A stretch of DNA of 64,000 bases from CAYVIB01 sp964451365 (GCA_964451365.1 CAYVIB010000026.1:1-64000); one strand, 5' to 3'. Shown: positions 43,981 to 53,897, counted from the stretch's first letter. Notes: generated by a model from the letters alone, not told the origin. Made by a program: numbers and translations.

Positions 43981-45090
43981 TCATCCCATGAGACGCTGCT
44001 TTTGTTCTTCCGACATCAGTTCAACCAGGGGCAACAACCGGGTCAGCGCCGCGTCAAGTTGCTCATCCGCAATATCGGTTTTGCCTTTGCCGATTGCATC
44101 AAGCAAACCATCGATGGATACCACCAAGGGGGTTTCCCCGGTATGCTTTTTACCCTCCAGTTTCAGAATCTGTACTTCGCCCGGCCCGACCTCCTTGGCA
44201 ATTGCCAGGGCCTTTTCGGCGGACTGCAGCATGTCCTTGGCAGTGGCGCAGCTGCCTTTTCGCGCTGCGGCAACACCAGCGGACATGGAAATGGTGAGCG
44301 GCTCGCCCCCGACAGTAATTTTGAATGCGCTTACCTGCCCGCACAACCGCTTGGCCAGTAAAATAACGCCTTCGGTTTTAGCCATTGGTAAAACCGTCAC
44401 AAATTGGCTGGCCGCGTACCGCCCGACACTGTCTTCCCTGCGTACCGCCCCCGTCAAAACAGTGGCGATCTGTTTTACGATACGATCCGCTCCCTGCTTG
44501 CCCAGTCGTTCGTGAATCCTTTCAAAGTTATCCAGTTCAAACAGGATCACCGCCAGGTTTTCCGCATGACGTTTGACAAACGCGACATCCTTTTCCAATT
44601 GTTTTTGTACACCGGCGGGATTTAAAGCGCCGGTCTGTAAATCAACATCGAGATTTTTTTGCAGATTTTCGTTATCGCGCCGGTAGCTCGCATGCGCCTC
44701 GGCCCGGGCAAGCATTTCAACGGATTTAAACGGTTTGGTAATAAAATCCGTGGCGCCGAGCTCAAGAACTTTTCTTCGAACTCCCTCCTCCTCGGCCGCA
44801 CCGGTAATCACAATAATCGGTTGGTTACGTATAGCTTCATTGTCAGATTGCCTGATACGCCCAATAAGCTCATAGCCGTCAAGTTTGGGCATGCCCAGAT
44901 CGGTGAATATGACCTGTATCGTATTGTCCTCACGGATTTTTCTCCACGCCTCTTCGCCATCTTCGGCAAAAACCGGGTCAAACTTTTCCGAGAGAATTTT
45001 ACTTGCGGCCAACCTGACCAGCTTGGAATCATCGACAACGAGAATTCTTGCCTTGGTGTCCTGGGTATTTATTTTTTCGCTGTCCGCCAT
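43981..45090 (-). CDS. Response regulator with degenerate GGDEF domain
   Basis: A 369-residue cytoplasmic protein. Residues 15-140 are a receiver domain with DD in VVDDSKLV, phosphoacceptor Asp in FTDLGMPKLDG, Thr in VITGAAE and Lys in ITKPF. Residues about 165-330 have the GGDEF fold (ILFELDNFERIHERLGKQGAD) but the active loop reads RYAASQF in place of RxGGDEF, so cyclic-di-GMP synthesis is not expected. It may act as a signal receiver, a partner or a c-di-GMP sensor. It is alone on the minus strand. Confidence 0.87.
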   Translation of the reverse strand: MADSEKINTQDTKARILVVDDSKLVRLAASKILSEKFDPVFAEDGEEAWRKIREDNTIQVIFTDLGMPKLDGYELIGRIRQSDNEAIRNQPIIVITGAAEEEGVRRKVLELGATDFITKPFKSVEMLARAEAHASYRRDNENLQKNLDVDLQTGALNPAGVQKQLEKDVAFVKRHAENLAVILFELDNFERIHERLGKQGADRIVKQIATVLTGAVRREDSVGRYAASQFVTVLPMAKTEGVILLAKRLCGQVSAFKITVGGEPLTISMSAGVAAARKGSCATAKDMLQSAEKALAIAKEVGPGEVQILKLEGKKHTGETPLVVSIDGLLDAIGKGKTDIADEQLDAALTRLLPLVELMSEEQKQRLMG

Positions 45091-45396
45091 TGTTAATCGA
45101 CCTTAAACCAAACCTTAGGAAAGTGATTCTATTAACTATAGCGTTTCCTGCGACAGAAGAATGGCCATTAATCGCTTTTATATGGTCGCTTAAACCGCGG
45201 TTGATGATTTTTGCGTGTTCCTATAATTATCTGTAATAACGCGAACAAAAAACGGGGCAGTAACAGGACGTGATTAGTGGACAGGAGAACGCGGGAACCC
45301 GCGAAAACGCTGCGAGATATTCACACCATTTCCGGGTAAGAAAAAAGGCAGCCGAAGCTGCCTTTCTATCATTTTAATCGGCGTGCATGCGCGGAC
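45091..45396. other. Intergenic region with terminator
   Basis: A 306-bp gap holding the promoter of the response-regulator gene and the terminator of the exbD gene at 45341-45366. Confidence 0.45.
45341..45366 (-). terminator. Intrinsic terminator of exbD
   Basis: Read on the minus strand, GGCAGC-TTCG-GCTGCC followed by six T residues, a stable tetraloop hairpin 31 bp after the stop. Confidence 0.92.
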
Positions 45397-45810
45397 TTAA
45401 TCCTTAAACGGTACCAGTGCCACGTTGTAAATATCCGCTTCGCGCGCGGCATCCGCGATCGCTATATAGGAATTGGCGGTGGAAAGTTCATGCGCGCGAA
45501 CCACGACGGAAGCTTCCGGGTTTTCCGCATGCTTCTGCGCAATCAGTGAGCGCACGGAACGAATGTCCACCCGCCGCTGATCGATAAAAATCTCATCTGT
45601 TTTGGTTACCTGAATCAGGATGTTGTTTGATTTGTCATTCACCTCCTGCGGCTGATCCTTCGGCGGCACGTTCACGCCGATGGTTTTTTCCTTGATGAAG
45701 GAAGCGGTCACAATAAAGAAGATCAACATGATGAACACGACGTCCAGCATGGGGGTCAGATCGATATCTGCCTTGTCTTCAGCTTCAACTTTCTTATGTC
45801 TTCGACTCAC
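45397..45810 (-). CDS. exbD: ExbD/TolR-type biopolymer transport protein
   Basis: A 137-residue inner-membrane protein with one N-terminal helix carrying the proton-pathway Asp in IDLTPMLDVVFIMLIFFIV (about 16-34) and a periplasmic C-terminal domain. It would energise TonB-dependent uptake together with ExbB and TonB. No exbB or standard tonB is adjacent, so it may be one of several paralogous ExbD proteins. A strong terminator follows. Confidence 0.9.
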   Translation of the reverse strand: MSRRHKKVEAEDKADIDLTPMLDVVFIMLIFFIVTASFIKEKTIGVNVPPKDQPQEVNDKSNNILIQVTKTDEIFIDQRRVDIRSVRSLIAQKHAENPEASVVVRAHELSTANSYIAIADAAREADIYNVALVPFKD

Positions 45811-46076
45811 CTTTTATTCTCCACAACGCATGTTGGCTTTAAGTCTTTTGTACCGGCAACCGGAATGGTATCGCCGCTGTTTTTGGCAGTTCGCGACCTA
45901 AATACCACCGGATAAAATCCGACCGCAGGTCCCGACACTCCCCTCTTCCGAATGGCGTATTCTACATGATCTTACGAATATATAGGAGGCCCAGTTAACT
46001 CGTGGTCAAACAGAAGCTAAGTCATTGATTATTAATGATTTAACCTTTTCCCCAGTCAAACCTGAATCCGCCGTTG

Positions 46077-49000
46077 TCAGTTCATTAGCGCCTTAAGTCG
46101 CGGCGCCATGGCTTCCGCCCACAAGCGGTAACCCTTCTCACCCGGATGCAGCAGATCCGGCATGACGTCTTCCGACAGAACACCACGGTCATCGAGAAAC
46201 ACATCGTTGATATTCAGGAAATGGATGTTTTCACCGTCCGCGTAGTCAGCTATCAGCGCGTTTACCTCTTCGTTCAACTGCCTCATGGGGTCTTCCGGCT
46301 GGCCGGAACGGGGGAAGATGGCCAGCAACAGGATTTTGGTTCGCGGTAGGCGCTCCCGCAACTCATCCAGAATAGCCTTGATACCCGCGGCCGTGAACCG
46401 GGCATCTTCGCGCCGATGACCGGTATTGTTGGTGCCGATCATCAGCACCGCCGCTTTCGGCGAGATACCGTCCACTTCACCCTGCCGCAGCCGCCACAGA
46501 ACGTTTTCCGTCCGGTCGCCGCTAAACCCCAGGTTCACGGCGTTCAAGTCACCGTAGTACTCTTCCCAGACAGCCTTGCCCTTTTCCTCCCAGCCATGGG
46601 TGATGGAGTCACCGATAAACAGCAGGTCTACGTTACCCTGCTTCACCCGGGCCACCTTTTCCTCATGTCTCGGCATCCACCACTCGAGTGCCCAGAACTT
46701 GTTCAGCGTCTCGGGTGTGACGGAGAGCCTGCGGTAGTCGGGGCATTCGAAGGTGGGCTCACCATCAAGTAAGAATTTCACATTGGCAATCACGATTTCG
46801 CCACTACCACCCACTTGCAGGCCGAAAGGCTGCTCCACAGAACTGAGGGTATCGCCCTCGTGAACGAAGCAGGAGAGCGGCAATGCGATGTTTTGCCAGC
46901 CCTTGCCCTGCATTTTGCGGGCAAATTCGTCCAGCACGACTTCGCGCCCACAGCCGGAGCCACAACGCATTTCCACGCTCAGGCCCGCCCGCGCCAGGTC
47001 CACGACGTTGAGATCGAACGACAGAACTCCGGACTGCACGTGAGCCGCCAGATCCATCGGCGGTCCGTTCTCCAGGGTCAGTGCCGCCTGGTTCACGTCG
47101 CGCCAGGTAAAACGCAGAGCGTCTTCCTGCACATCCTTGTCTGTCGTCTCGACTTTGACATCGCCATCGGGCAATGCGGCAAACGCGCCGCTCAGGATCT
47201 GTCGACGATCTCCCTTGCGTACATACACATCCCAGGGTTCCAGGGGACGGGCGACGTAAAAATCAATATCCCCCACGGTGCCGGTGGCGACGCCACGAAC
47301 ATTTTCGTCGACCCGTTGCGGCCCGGTTTGCGTGCTGGAATAGGTCAGGCCGTAACCGATTGGCAGCAGGGGGTCGTAATTCTGGTGGTGCGGATTCAGT
47401 TTGTCCTGCAATGGTGTGCGCGGCCAGGAGAACGAGAGCTTGCCGCGAAAATCGTAATTCGGCGAACCATCCTCGCGTGCTATCAGCACATCCGCCACAC
47501 CGCCGCCCTCGGTTCCGGGCAGCCACGCGGCGACAAAAGCATCGGAGAGATTCAGTTCCGGGTTCACCCAGAGCGGGCGGCCGGAGATAAATACCGACAC
47601 CGTCGGAATTCCGGCATCCTTCAGTTTTTTCAGCAGCGCCAGGCTCTCTTTTTTCCCGGGTTCGAACTCCAGTGTGGTGAGATCGCCCTGCCCTTCCGCA
47701 TAAGGATCCTCGCCATAAACCACCACTGCAACGTCGGGCTTGGCCTGATAGCCGCCGTCCTCGGACAGAATAGCCTTGCCGCCGCCGGCTTCAACTGCCC
47801 GGCGAATTCCCTCATAAATGGAGGTGCTGTTCGGGTACGCCTCGTTGGCATGGTCGCGCCCCTGCCAACTGACGGTCCAACCACCGGATTGCTTGCTGAT
47901 GCGATTGGCGCCGTTCCCGGCCACCAGAACCGTCTGGTCAGGCGCGATGGGAAGAACGTTCGCGTTTTTGATCAACACCAGGCTCTCGCGAACCGCCTGA
48001 CGAGCCACGGCCCGGTGGTCCGCGTTGCCCAGCAGGGAGGCGTCACCGGCATGAGGCCGCTCGGAGGGTTTGCTGTCAAACAGACCCGCCCGCAACTTCA
48101 CCCGCAGGATGCGACGCACCGCATCCTCCAGGCGGCTCAACGGGATCTCCCCGGTCTCGACCTGTTTGATGGTGTTGTGGAACATATCTTTCCAGTCGTA
48201 GGTAACCATGAAAAGGTCGAGCCCGGCGTTCAACACCTGCGGACAGGAGCTGTTGGTGCAACCGGGTATCTGGCCGTGGCCGTTCCAGTCTCCCACCACC
48301 AGGCCGTCAAAGCCCATGCGGCCTTTTAATACGTCTGTCAGCAGGTATTTGTTCGCATGCATTTTTTCTCCGTTCCAGGAGGAAAAGCTGGCCATAACCG
48401 TCAGCGCTCCCGCTTCCAGTGCCGGAATATAGCCGGCATTGTGGATTTGCACGAGTTCCTCCTCGCTGATACGGGCATCGCCCTGATCATCACCGCCAAA
48501 GGTGCCGCCATCGGCCAGAAAATGCTTGGCGGTAGCGATTACATGATCGCCGTCGAGGAATTCATCGGTTCCCACCCTGCCCTGCAGGCCTTCCACCATG
48601 GCTTTGCCAAGCCGGGCCACGATTGCCGGATCTTCCGAATAGCTTTCGTATGTCCGCCCCCAGCGGTCGTTCTGCGCCACCGCGAGCGTGGGTGCAAATA
48701 CCCATTCCAGCCCCAGTGCCCGCACCTCAATTGCCGTGATCTCACCAATTTTTCGGATCAGGTCCGGGTTATTTGCCGCGCCCAGGCCGATATTGTGGGG
48801 GAAAATCGTCGCTCCGTAGGCGTTGCCGTTGCCGTGTACCGCGTCGGTACCCCAGAAAATGGGAATCGCGACACCGCCATCCGAGGTATCCATTGAAGCT
48901 TCATAATACTGATCCGCCAGCGCCACCCAGTCGGAAGCCGGGGCTTGTTCATTGCGGTTGGGAGTGGACCCGCCACCGTTCAGGACTGAACCAATATGGT

Positions 49001-49334
49001 ATTTTTTGACATCTTCGGGCGTAATGGACTGGATCTCCGCCTGCAGGACCTGCCCCACTTTTTCCTCCAACGACATGCGGCCCAACAGCTCGTCGATATG
49101 TTTTTCCAGTTCGGCGGAATTCTGCAACGGGCTTTTCAATTGCGGCCAAAGATCAATATTTTGTTCTTTCACGCCTGGCGGAGGAAAGTTTTCCGGCGTT
49201 GCCGTTTGGCCTGAAGGAAGGGAAGCGTTTTCCATGGAGTCGTCTTTATTGCAGGCCGCCAGACTCAATACAACCAACAACGATAGTGTCAGTTTAATAA
49301 CGTGACTGGCCGAAGCCCTGAATAGCTCTGTCAT
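46077..49334 (-). CDS. GH3 beta-glucosidase (ExoP type) fused to C-terminal SGNH esterase
   Basis: A 1085-residue lipoprotein; the lipobox LAAC gives Cys28. The GH3 part (about 70-660) has IFWGTDAVHGNGN, DRWGRTYESYSEDP and nucleophile Asp349 in LVVGDWNGHGQ, typical of ExoP-like exo-glucosidases. A beta-sandwich of the ExoP C-terminal type follows (about 690-850). The last 210 residues form an SGNH hydrolase: LLFIGDSITHGWEEKG with Ser nucleophile, GTNNTGH, and C-terminal DLLHPGEKG with the Asp and His. This would deacetylate and hydrolyse oligosaccharides in one chain. Members of either family usually occur alone. It lies between exbD and the xylose genes. Confidence 0.92.
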   Translation of the reverse strand: MTELFRASASHVIKLTLSLLVVLSLAACNKDDSMENASLPSGQTATPENFPPPGVKEQNIDLWPQLKSPLQNSAELEKHIDELLGRMSLEEKVGQVLQAEIQSITPEDVKKYHIGSVLNGGGSTPNRNEQAPASDWVALADQYYEASMDTSDGGVAIPIFWGTDAVHGNGNAYGATIFPHNIGLGAANNPDLIRKIGEITAIEVRALGLEWVFAPTLAVAQNDRWGRTYESYSEDPAIVARLGKAMVEGLQGRVGTDEFLDGDHVIATAKHFLADGGTFGGDDQGDARISEEELVQIHNAGYIPALEAGALTVMASFSSWNGEKMHANKYLLTDVLKGRMGFDGLVVGDWNGHGQIPGCTNSSCPQVLNAGLDLFMVTYDWKDMFHNTIKQVETGEIPLSRLEDAVRRILRVKLRAGLFDSKPSERPHAGDASLLGNADHRAVARQAVRESLVLIKNANVLPIAPDQTVLVAGNGANRISKQSGGWTVSWQGRDHANEAYPNSTSIYEGIRRAVEAGGGKAILSEDGGYQAKPDVAVVVYGEDPYAEGQGDLTTLEFEPGKKESLALLKKLKDAGIPTVSVFISGRPLWVNPELNLSDAFVAAWLPGTEGGGVADVLIAREDGSPNYDFRGKLSFSWPRTPLQDKLNPHHQNYDPLLPIGYGLTYSSTQTGPQRVDENVRGVATGTVGDIDFYVARPLEPWDVYVRKGDRRQILSGAFAALPDGDVKVETTDKDVQEDALRFTWRDVNQAALTLENGPPMDLAAHVQSGVLSFDLNVVDLARAGLSVEMRCGSGCGREVVLDEFARKMQGKGWQNIALPLSCFVHEGDTLSSVEQPFGLQVGGSGEIVIANVKFLLDGEPTFECPDYRRLSVTPETLNKFWALEWWMPRHEEKVARVKQGNVDLLFIGDSITHGWEEKGKAVWEEYYGDLNAVNLGFSGDRTENVLWRLRQGEVDGISPKAAVLMIGTNNTGHRREDARFTAAGIKAILDELRERLPRTKILLLAIFPRSGQPEDPMRQLNEEVNALIADYADGENIHFLNINDVFLDDRGVLSEDVMPDLLHPGEKGYRLWAEAMAPRLKALMN

Positions 49335-49752
49335 GATTACACCTGATGATTATTGAAATTATTTTGCTGCTGAATGCGAAATTATATTATTTATTAGGCG
49401 AAGAAAAGTATTACATTCCCTGAGCGCTTCATTTTCTGCCGCGGAAGGGTTGACGATTCGTCTGCGAAGCCTTAACACCAACGCACAGGAGATCTTTTTT
49501 ATTCCGCATTTATGGCAGTGGACAGGCGGTCATGAGCAGGCCCTCATTATTCGTACGAACGTTCAGGCGGGTCAACGGGCCATTGCCAATTCCACATTAG
49601 TTTCAATTTTCAATTGCATTTTTACCGCGGGACTTCCGGAGTCGGTCTGTTCGGCAGGGAAAAGAAAGGCTGTTTTTCAGAGTGTTTTTATCAGTAAAAA
49701 AAAGCCCCCGTCTTGGCGGAGGCTTTTACTCGGTTTCTCAAACTTTCCTGAT
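49335..49752. other. Intergenic region with xylA terminator
   Basis: A 418-bp gap containing the terminator at 49699-49730 and, near 49335-49400, the AT-rich promoter side of the GH3-SGNH gene. No gene is seen. Confidence 0.4.
49699..49730 (-). terminator. Intrinsic terminator of xylA
   Basis: On the minus strand AAGCCTCCG and CGGGGGCTT form a stem with one mismatch followed by a T run, about 23 bp after the xylA stop. Confidence 0.82.
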
Positions 49753-51084
49753 TTAGCGGATGTACTGGTTAATGATGTTTTCGTACAACTCCTGCTGGCC
49801 GCTGGTTTGTTTCGGCTCACCGTTGGCGTTGCCGATTTCCGCCAGTGCTACCAGATCCAATTCGCCATTTTCAAAGCGTTTGCCATCACCGCCGTCAAAG
49901 GACGCGTAACGCTCCTTGCGCATGGACTCAACCTTGGACTCCCGCAAAATACGATCGGCAATAATCAATGAACGGGCAAATACATCCATGCCACCGATGT
50001 GACCGTGGAAAGTATCGTTCAGGTCGGTGGAGTTACGTCGGCGTTTCGCATCAAAGTTAACACCACCACCCTGGAAGCCGCCACTACGCAGCAGTACCAG
50101 CATCATTTCAACCGTTTCGTTGATGTTGTAAGGGAACTGGTCCGTATCCCAGGCATTTTGATAGTCACCACGGTTGGCATCCATGCTGCCAAGCATGCCT
50201 GCCGCGGCCGCCACGGTCATTTCATGTTCCATGGTGTGTTGGGCCAGGGTCGCATGATTGGTTTCGATATTCAGTTTGAAATCCTTATCAAGACCGTGTT
50301 CGCGCAGGAAGCCAATTACGGTGGCACAGTCAAAATCATACTGGTGCTTGGACGGCTCCATCGGCTTCGGTTCGATAAAGAAAGTACCCTTGAAACCCTG
50401 GCCGCGAGCATAATCGCGAGCCATGGTCAGGAAGCGCGCCATGTGTTCCTGTTCGCGCTTCATATCGGTGTTGAGCAGGCTCATGTAACCTTCGCGACCA
50501 CCCCAGAACACGTAGTTCTCACCATTCAATGCGATTGTTGCGTCGAGCGCGTCTTTTAGTTGCGCACCGGCGTAAGCCACAACAGAGAAGTCAGGGTTGG
50601 TGGAAGCACCGTTCATGAAGCGGCCGTTGGAAAACAGGTTGGCGGTGCCCCAAAGCAATTTTACGCCGGAAGCTTCCTGTTTTTGCCTGGCGTAGTCGAC
50701 AATCGTTTGCAGGCGCTTTTGGGTTTCCTGGCGGCTACCGCCTTCTTCAACCAAGTCCACATCGTGGAAACAGTAATAAGGCGCGCCCAGCTTGGTGATA
50801 AACTCGAAAGCGGCATCCATCTTGGCATGGGCCCGGCTGATGGCATCGGCGGGTTCATCCCACGGGAAGTTGAGAGGACCGGGACCAAAGGGGTCGTGTC
50901 CCTTGCCGCAGAAGGTGTGCCAATAGCAAACGGCGAACTTGAAATGTTCCTTCAGCGTCTTGCCCGCCACCACGCGATTTTCATCGTAGTATTTAAAGGC
51001 AAACGGATTGTCTGAATCCGGACCTTCATATTCAATTTTGCTAACGCCGGGAAAATACTCTTTATCGCCAAGAACAACACTCAT
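49753..51084 (-). CDS. xylA: Xylose isomerase
   Basis: A 443-residue class II xylose isomerase that turns D-xylose into D-xylulose. Metal and substrate motifs are present: YYCFHDVDLVEEGG (His about 101), FIEPKPMEPSKHQYDFD with the metal Glu, and FKLNIETNHATLAQHT. Length matches the long bacterial form. It begins 91 bp after xylB on the same strand and ends at a terminator, so the two genes are probably one operon. It supplies the pentose pathway for the GH10/GH3 xylan enzymes in the window. Confidence 0.97.
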   Translation of the reverse strand: MSVVLGDKEYFPGVSKIEYEGPDSDNPFAFKYYDENRVVAGKTLKEHFKFAVCYWHTFCGKGHDPFGPGPLNFPWDEPADAISRAHAKMDAAFEFITKLGAPYYCFHDVDLVEEGGSRQETQKRLQTIVDYARQKQEASGVKLLWGTANLFSNGRFMNGASTNPDFSVVAYAGAQLKDALDATIALNGENYVFWGGREGYMSLLNTDMKREQEHMARFLTMARDYARGQGFKGTFFIEPKPMEPSKHQYDFDCATVIGFLREHGLDKDFKLNIETNHATLAQHTMEHEMTVAAAAGMLGSMDANRGDYQNAWDTDQFPYNINETVEMMLVLLRSGGFQGGGVNFDAKRRRNSTDLNDTFHGHIGGMDVFARSLIIADRILRESKVESMRKERYASFDGGDGKRFENGELDLVALAEIGNANGEPKQTSGQQELYENIINQYIR

Positions 51085-51175
51085 TTCCTGTATCCTCTCT
51101 TTACTCTAAATTCTCGAAAATAAACCTGTTAAAAAAGCGGAAAACGCAACGTGAATAAATTAACGCCCGGTATAT

Positions 51176-52684
51176 TTACAGGGCGAGCAACTTATCCAAC
51201 TGCTCTTTCCATTTACCGTAAACATCCTGGTACTGTTGCACCAGTTCCGCCCGCGGTTCTATCGCCTGCAACCGTTCCAGGCTGCGGAAGGCTTCTTCCC
51301 TGTTACTGTAAAATCCGTTAGCCCAGGCCGCCGCCCGCGCCGCGCCTTCCGCGCCATTGGTATCGTACAATTCAACGGGTATTTGCGTGGTGTTCACAAA
51401 TGCCGCGGAGAATACATCACTCAAAAACATATTGGCCTTGCCCGCCCGAATGACATGCGCTTTTACTCCCATGTCACCTATCAGATTGGTGCCCATTGCC
51501 ATGGCAAAGGCCACCCCTTCCTGTACGGCCCGCGAAATATGTGGCAAGCCGTGGCGATTGAGATCGAGCCCGTTTATCTGGGCTTCCAGCAGGCGGTTGC
51601 CCAGCATACGTTCGGCACCGTTCCCAAAAGGTTGCACAAACAAACCCAGGCTGCCGATGGGTGCCTGGCTGGCTACCTCGCTCAGCTTTTTATATGTAAC
51701 GTCACTGCCCGCGGAGACGAACAGGTTCCGCAACCAGCTGTTCATACGCCCGGCGCCGTTGATGCAGGCCAGCAAACCGACAGCTTGCTTCTCCGGGTGA
51801 TGGTTGATGTGCAAAAAGCTGTTAACCCGTTGGTCCCTGTCTGCAATCAACTGGTCGGTAACCGCGTATATCACGCCGGAAGTCCCGGCGGTGGTGGCAA
51901 ATTCACCCGACTCCAGCACATTCAAACTAAAGGCGTTGTTGGGCTGGTCGCCGGCACGATAAGTTAATTTCACCCCCGGTTGCAAGCCCAGTTCATCCGC
52001 CACGACCGGGCTGAGTTCACCGGCGTCCCCAAAGTTGGGGACAATGCGTGGCAGCAACTCAAAATCGAAACCAAACTTGTCGAACACACCAAAGGCCGTT
52101 GCAGCCTCCTGAAAGTTCCACAGGATGCCTTCGGAGAGGCCGCTGGGGGTGGTGGTGGCTTCGCCGGTCAGGCGCATCGCGATGTAGTCGCCCGGCAGCA
52201 TGATTTTATCTATAGACTCGAAAACGTCCGGCCGGTTTTCCTGCAGCCACTTTAATTTTGAGAAGGTGAAGTTACCGGGAGAGTTGAGCAGGTTCTGCAT
52301 GCACCACTCGGTTCCCAGGCTGGAAAAGGCCTTGCCGCCAACTTCGGTGGCGCGGCTGTCACACCATATTATCGACGGATGAAGTGCTTTCTGGTCCTTG
52401 TCCACCACAACCAGGCCGTGCATCTGGTAAGAAATACCAATCGCACCAACTTTCGGCCCCGCCTCCGGGCGTTCCGCCAACAGACGCTTCATTCCGGTAC
52501 ATATGGCCTGCCACCACATTTCCGGCGCCTGTTCCGCCCACCCCTGTTCGGGGGCATTGATGGAAAACTCGCTGTTCTCCGGTTCCTGTGTCTGTGCCAC
52601 ACACCGTCCGGTCTCACCGTCGAAAATAGACAATTTCACCGAGGAACTACCGATATCTAATCCAAGAAAATACATAGTTTTCAC
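51176..52684 (-). CDS. xylB: Xylulokinase
   Basis: A 502-residue FGGY-family kinase that phosphorylates D-xylulose to D-xylulose-5-phosphate. The ATP-binding N-terminal motif is LGLDIGSSSVKLSIFD (about 6-21), YQMHGLVVVD is the sugar-site block, and GTSGVIYAVTD is the second phosphate motif. It is the first gene of the minus-strand xylB-xylA pair. Its upstream region is shared with the divergent regulator at 53171. Confidence 0.96.
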   Translation of the reverse strand: MKTMYFLGLDIGSSSVKLSIFDGETGRCVAQTQEPENSEFSINAPEQGWAEQAPEMWWQAICTGMKRLLAERPEAGPKVGAIGISYQMHGLVVVDKDQKALHPSIIWCDSRATEVGGKAFSSLGTEWCMQNLLNSPGNFTFSKLKWLQENRPDVFESIDKIMLPGDYIAMRLTGEATTTPSGLSEGILWNFQEAATAFGVFDKFGFDFELLPRIVPNFGDAGELSPVVADELGLQPGVKLTYRAGDQPNNAFSLNVLESGEFATTAGTSGVIYAVTDQLIADRDQRVNSFLHINHHPEKQAVGLLACINGAGRMNSWLRNLFVSAGSDVTYKKLSEVASQAPIGSLGLFVQPFGNGAERMLGNRLLEAQINGLDLNRHGLPHISRAVQEGVAFAMAMGTNLIGDMGVKAHVIRAGKANMFLSDVFSAAFVNTTQIPVELYDTNGAEGAARAAAWANGFYSNREEAFRSLERLQAIEPRAELVQQYQDVYGKWKEQLDKLLAL

Positions 52685-53170
52685 ACTTATCCGATGTCTG
52701 TTGCCGCAAGTTATCGTCTTTTTCAGTGACTTGCGGATGAGATTTTGAGGTCACCTGGGGAAGAGTAAAAAGAACGTCTTATTATACTCTTATTGTATTA
52801 ATGACCACAAGAGAAGGCGTGCGCAATACTCCTTCAGGGACCGTCTGTTAAATTCCCCTTCCCGCTCCGGCAAAAACCGCCAGGCCCGCACAAAAAACGG
52901 AGAAAGATTCACCTTTGGGTCGTTATAATCGGGAATTTTGTTATTATCGCTCTGTAAAGAAGCTTTTTCATCAAAAAGTTAGCCCTTAATCCGTGGCGTC
53001 GGAGTGGGTGCAGAGTGTAAGGCATTGTCGTCACAGTGGATTTTCTTCAGTCTGCCCTATCGGGGAATACAACCGGCTGAAGAAAATTCGCTGTGGCGAC
53101 AAGGACTTGCGTTATGCGCCGCACCGAAGCCACGGTTCCAGGGTTAACATCCAGACAAAGGTAAACAGGT
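52685..53170. promoter_or_regulatory. Divergent xylB / regulator promoter region
   Basis: A 486-bp gap between divergent xylB and the Nudix-like regulator gene. AT-rich stretches at 52765-52805 and 52920-52960 could hold the two promoters. An imperfect dyad at 52779-52803 is described separately. Confidence 0.5.
52779..52803. promoter_or_regulatory. Candidate operator for the xyl genes
   Basis: TTATTATAC at 52779-52787 and GTATTAATG at 52795-52803 are partly complementary halves 7 bp apart, about 100 bp before xylB. AT-rich dyads of this sort are the usual sites of NrtR-type regulators, but the match is imperfect and no second copy was found. Confidence 0.3.
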
Positions 53171-53893
53171 TTGAATAGTCAACACGAACCCCGCTTTTAC
53201 GCACCGAAAGCCACCCAAAAGCCTATCATGGAAAACCTGTCTATTGACTGCGTGCTGTTTGGTTTGCACAAAGGGGAGCTGGAGGTGCTGGTGGTCAAGC
53301 ACGGAGAAGGCATCAGCATGGGGGGCTGGGCCCTGCCGGGCGGCTGGGTGATCACTGATGAAGATCTTGATGCCGCGGCGCACAGGCTGCTTTTTGAATT
53401 GACCGGACTGGAAAATATTTACCTGGAACAACTTAAAGCCTTCGGCCGGGTCGACAGGTTTCCGGATAACAGGGTGGTAACTGTTGCCTACTACGCCCTG
53501 GTTAAACCCGAAGATTACAAATTGATGGCGGGGTTCACCGCCTCGCACGCTGAATGGCAGAAACTTTCCAACCGCGAAACACTGATTTACGATCACGAGG
53601 AAATTCTTCAATACGGACTGGAACATCTGAAGGCCAAGGTCTGCCGCGAACCCACCGGCTTTAATCTGCTGCCGGAGAAGTTTACCCTGCTGCAATTGCA
53701 GGAGCTCTATGAAGCCATTCTGGGTGTCAAACTCGACAAGCCCAACTTCCGCCGAAAAATGATAAAAATGGGTCTGTTGATTCCCTGCAATGAAAAGCAG
53801 AAGGATGTACCACACCGGGCCGCCGCGCTTTATCGCTTTGATATGGATATTTATCGTCAGCTGACGAAGCAGGGATTTGTCTTTGAGGTCTAA
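53171..53893 (+). CDS. Nudix-like (NrtR family) transcriptional regulator of xylose use
   Basis: A 240-residue DNA-binding protein with an N-terminal Nudix domain and a C-terminal winged helix. The Nudix strand ALPGGWVITDEDLDAAAHRL is present but the catalytic REUXEE motif is broken (HRLLFEL), as expected for a sugar-nucleotide sensor rather than an enzyme. The C-terminal FTLLQLQELYEAILGVKLD and RKMIKMGLL fit the winged helix. It is divergent from xylB, so it probably senses a xylose metabolite and controls xylBA. The TTG start at 53171 has an AAAGG-like site; an ATG at 53228 is the alternative and has none. Confidence 0.8.
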   Translation: MNSQHEPRFYAPKATQKPIMENLSIDCVLFGLHKGELEVLVVKHGEGISMGGWALPGGWVITDEDLDAAAHRLLFELTGLENIYLEQLKAFGRVDRFPDNRVVTVAYYALVKPEDYKLMAGFTASHAEWQKLSNRETLIYDHEEILQYGLEHLKAKVCREPTGFNLLPEKFTLLQLQELYEAILGVKLDKPNFRRKMIKMGLLIPCNEKQKDVPHRAAALYRFDMDIYRQLTKQGFVFEV

Positions 53894-53897
53894 AACA

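Noticed and set aside
46815..48329. Long plus-strand open frame of 504 codons inside the GH3-SGNH gene
   Set aside because: It overlaps a clear GH3 gene on the other strand throughout and shows no family motif.
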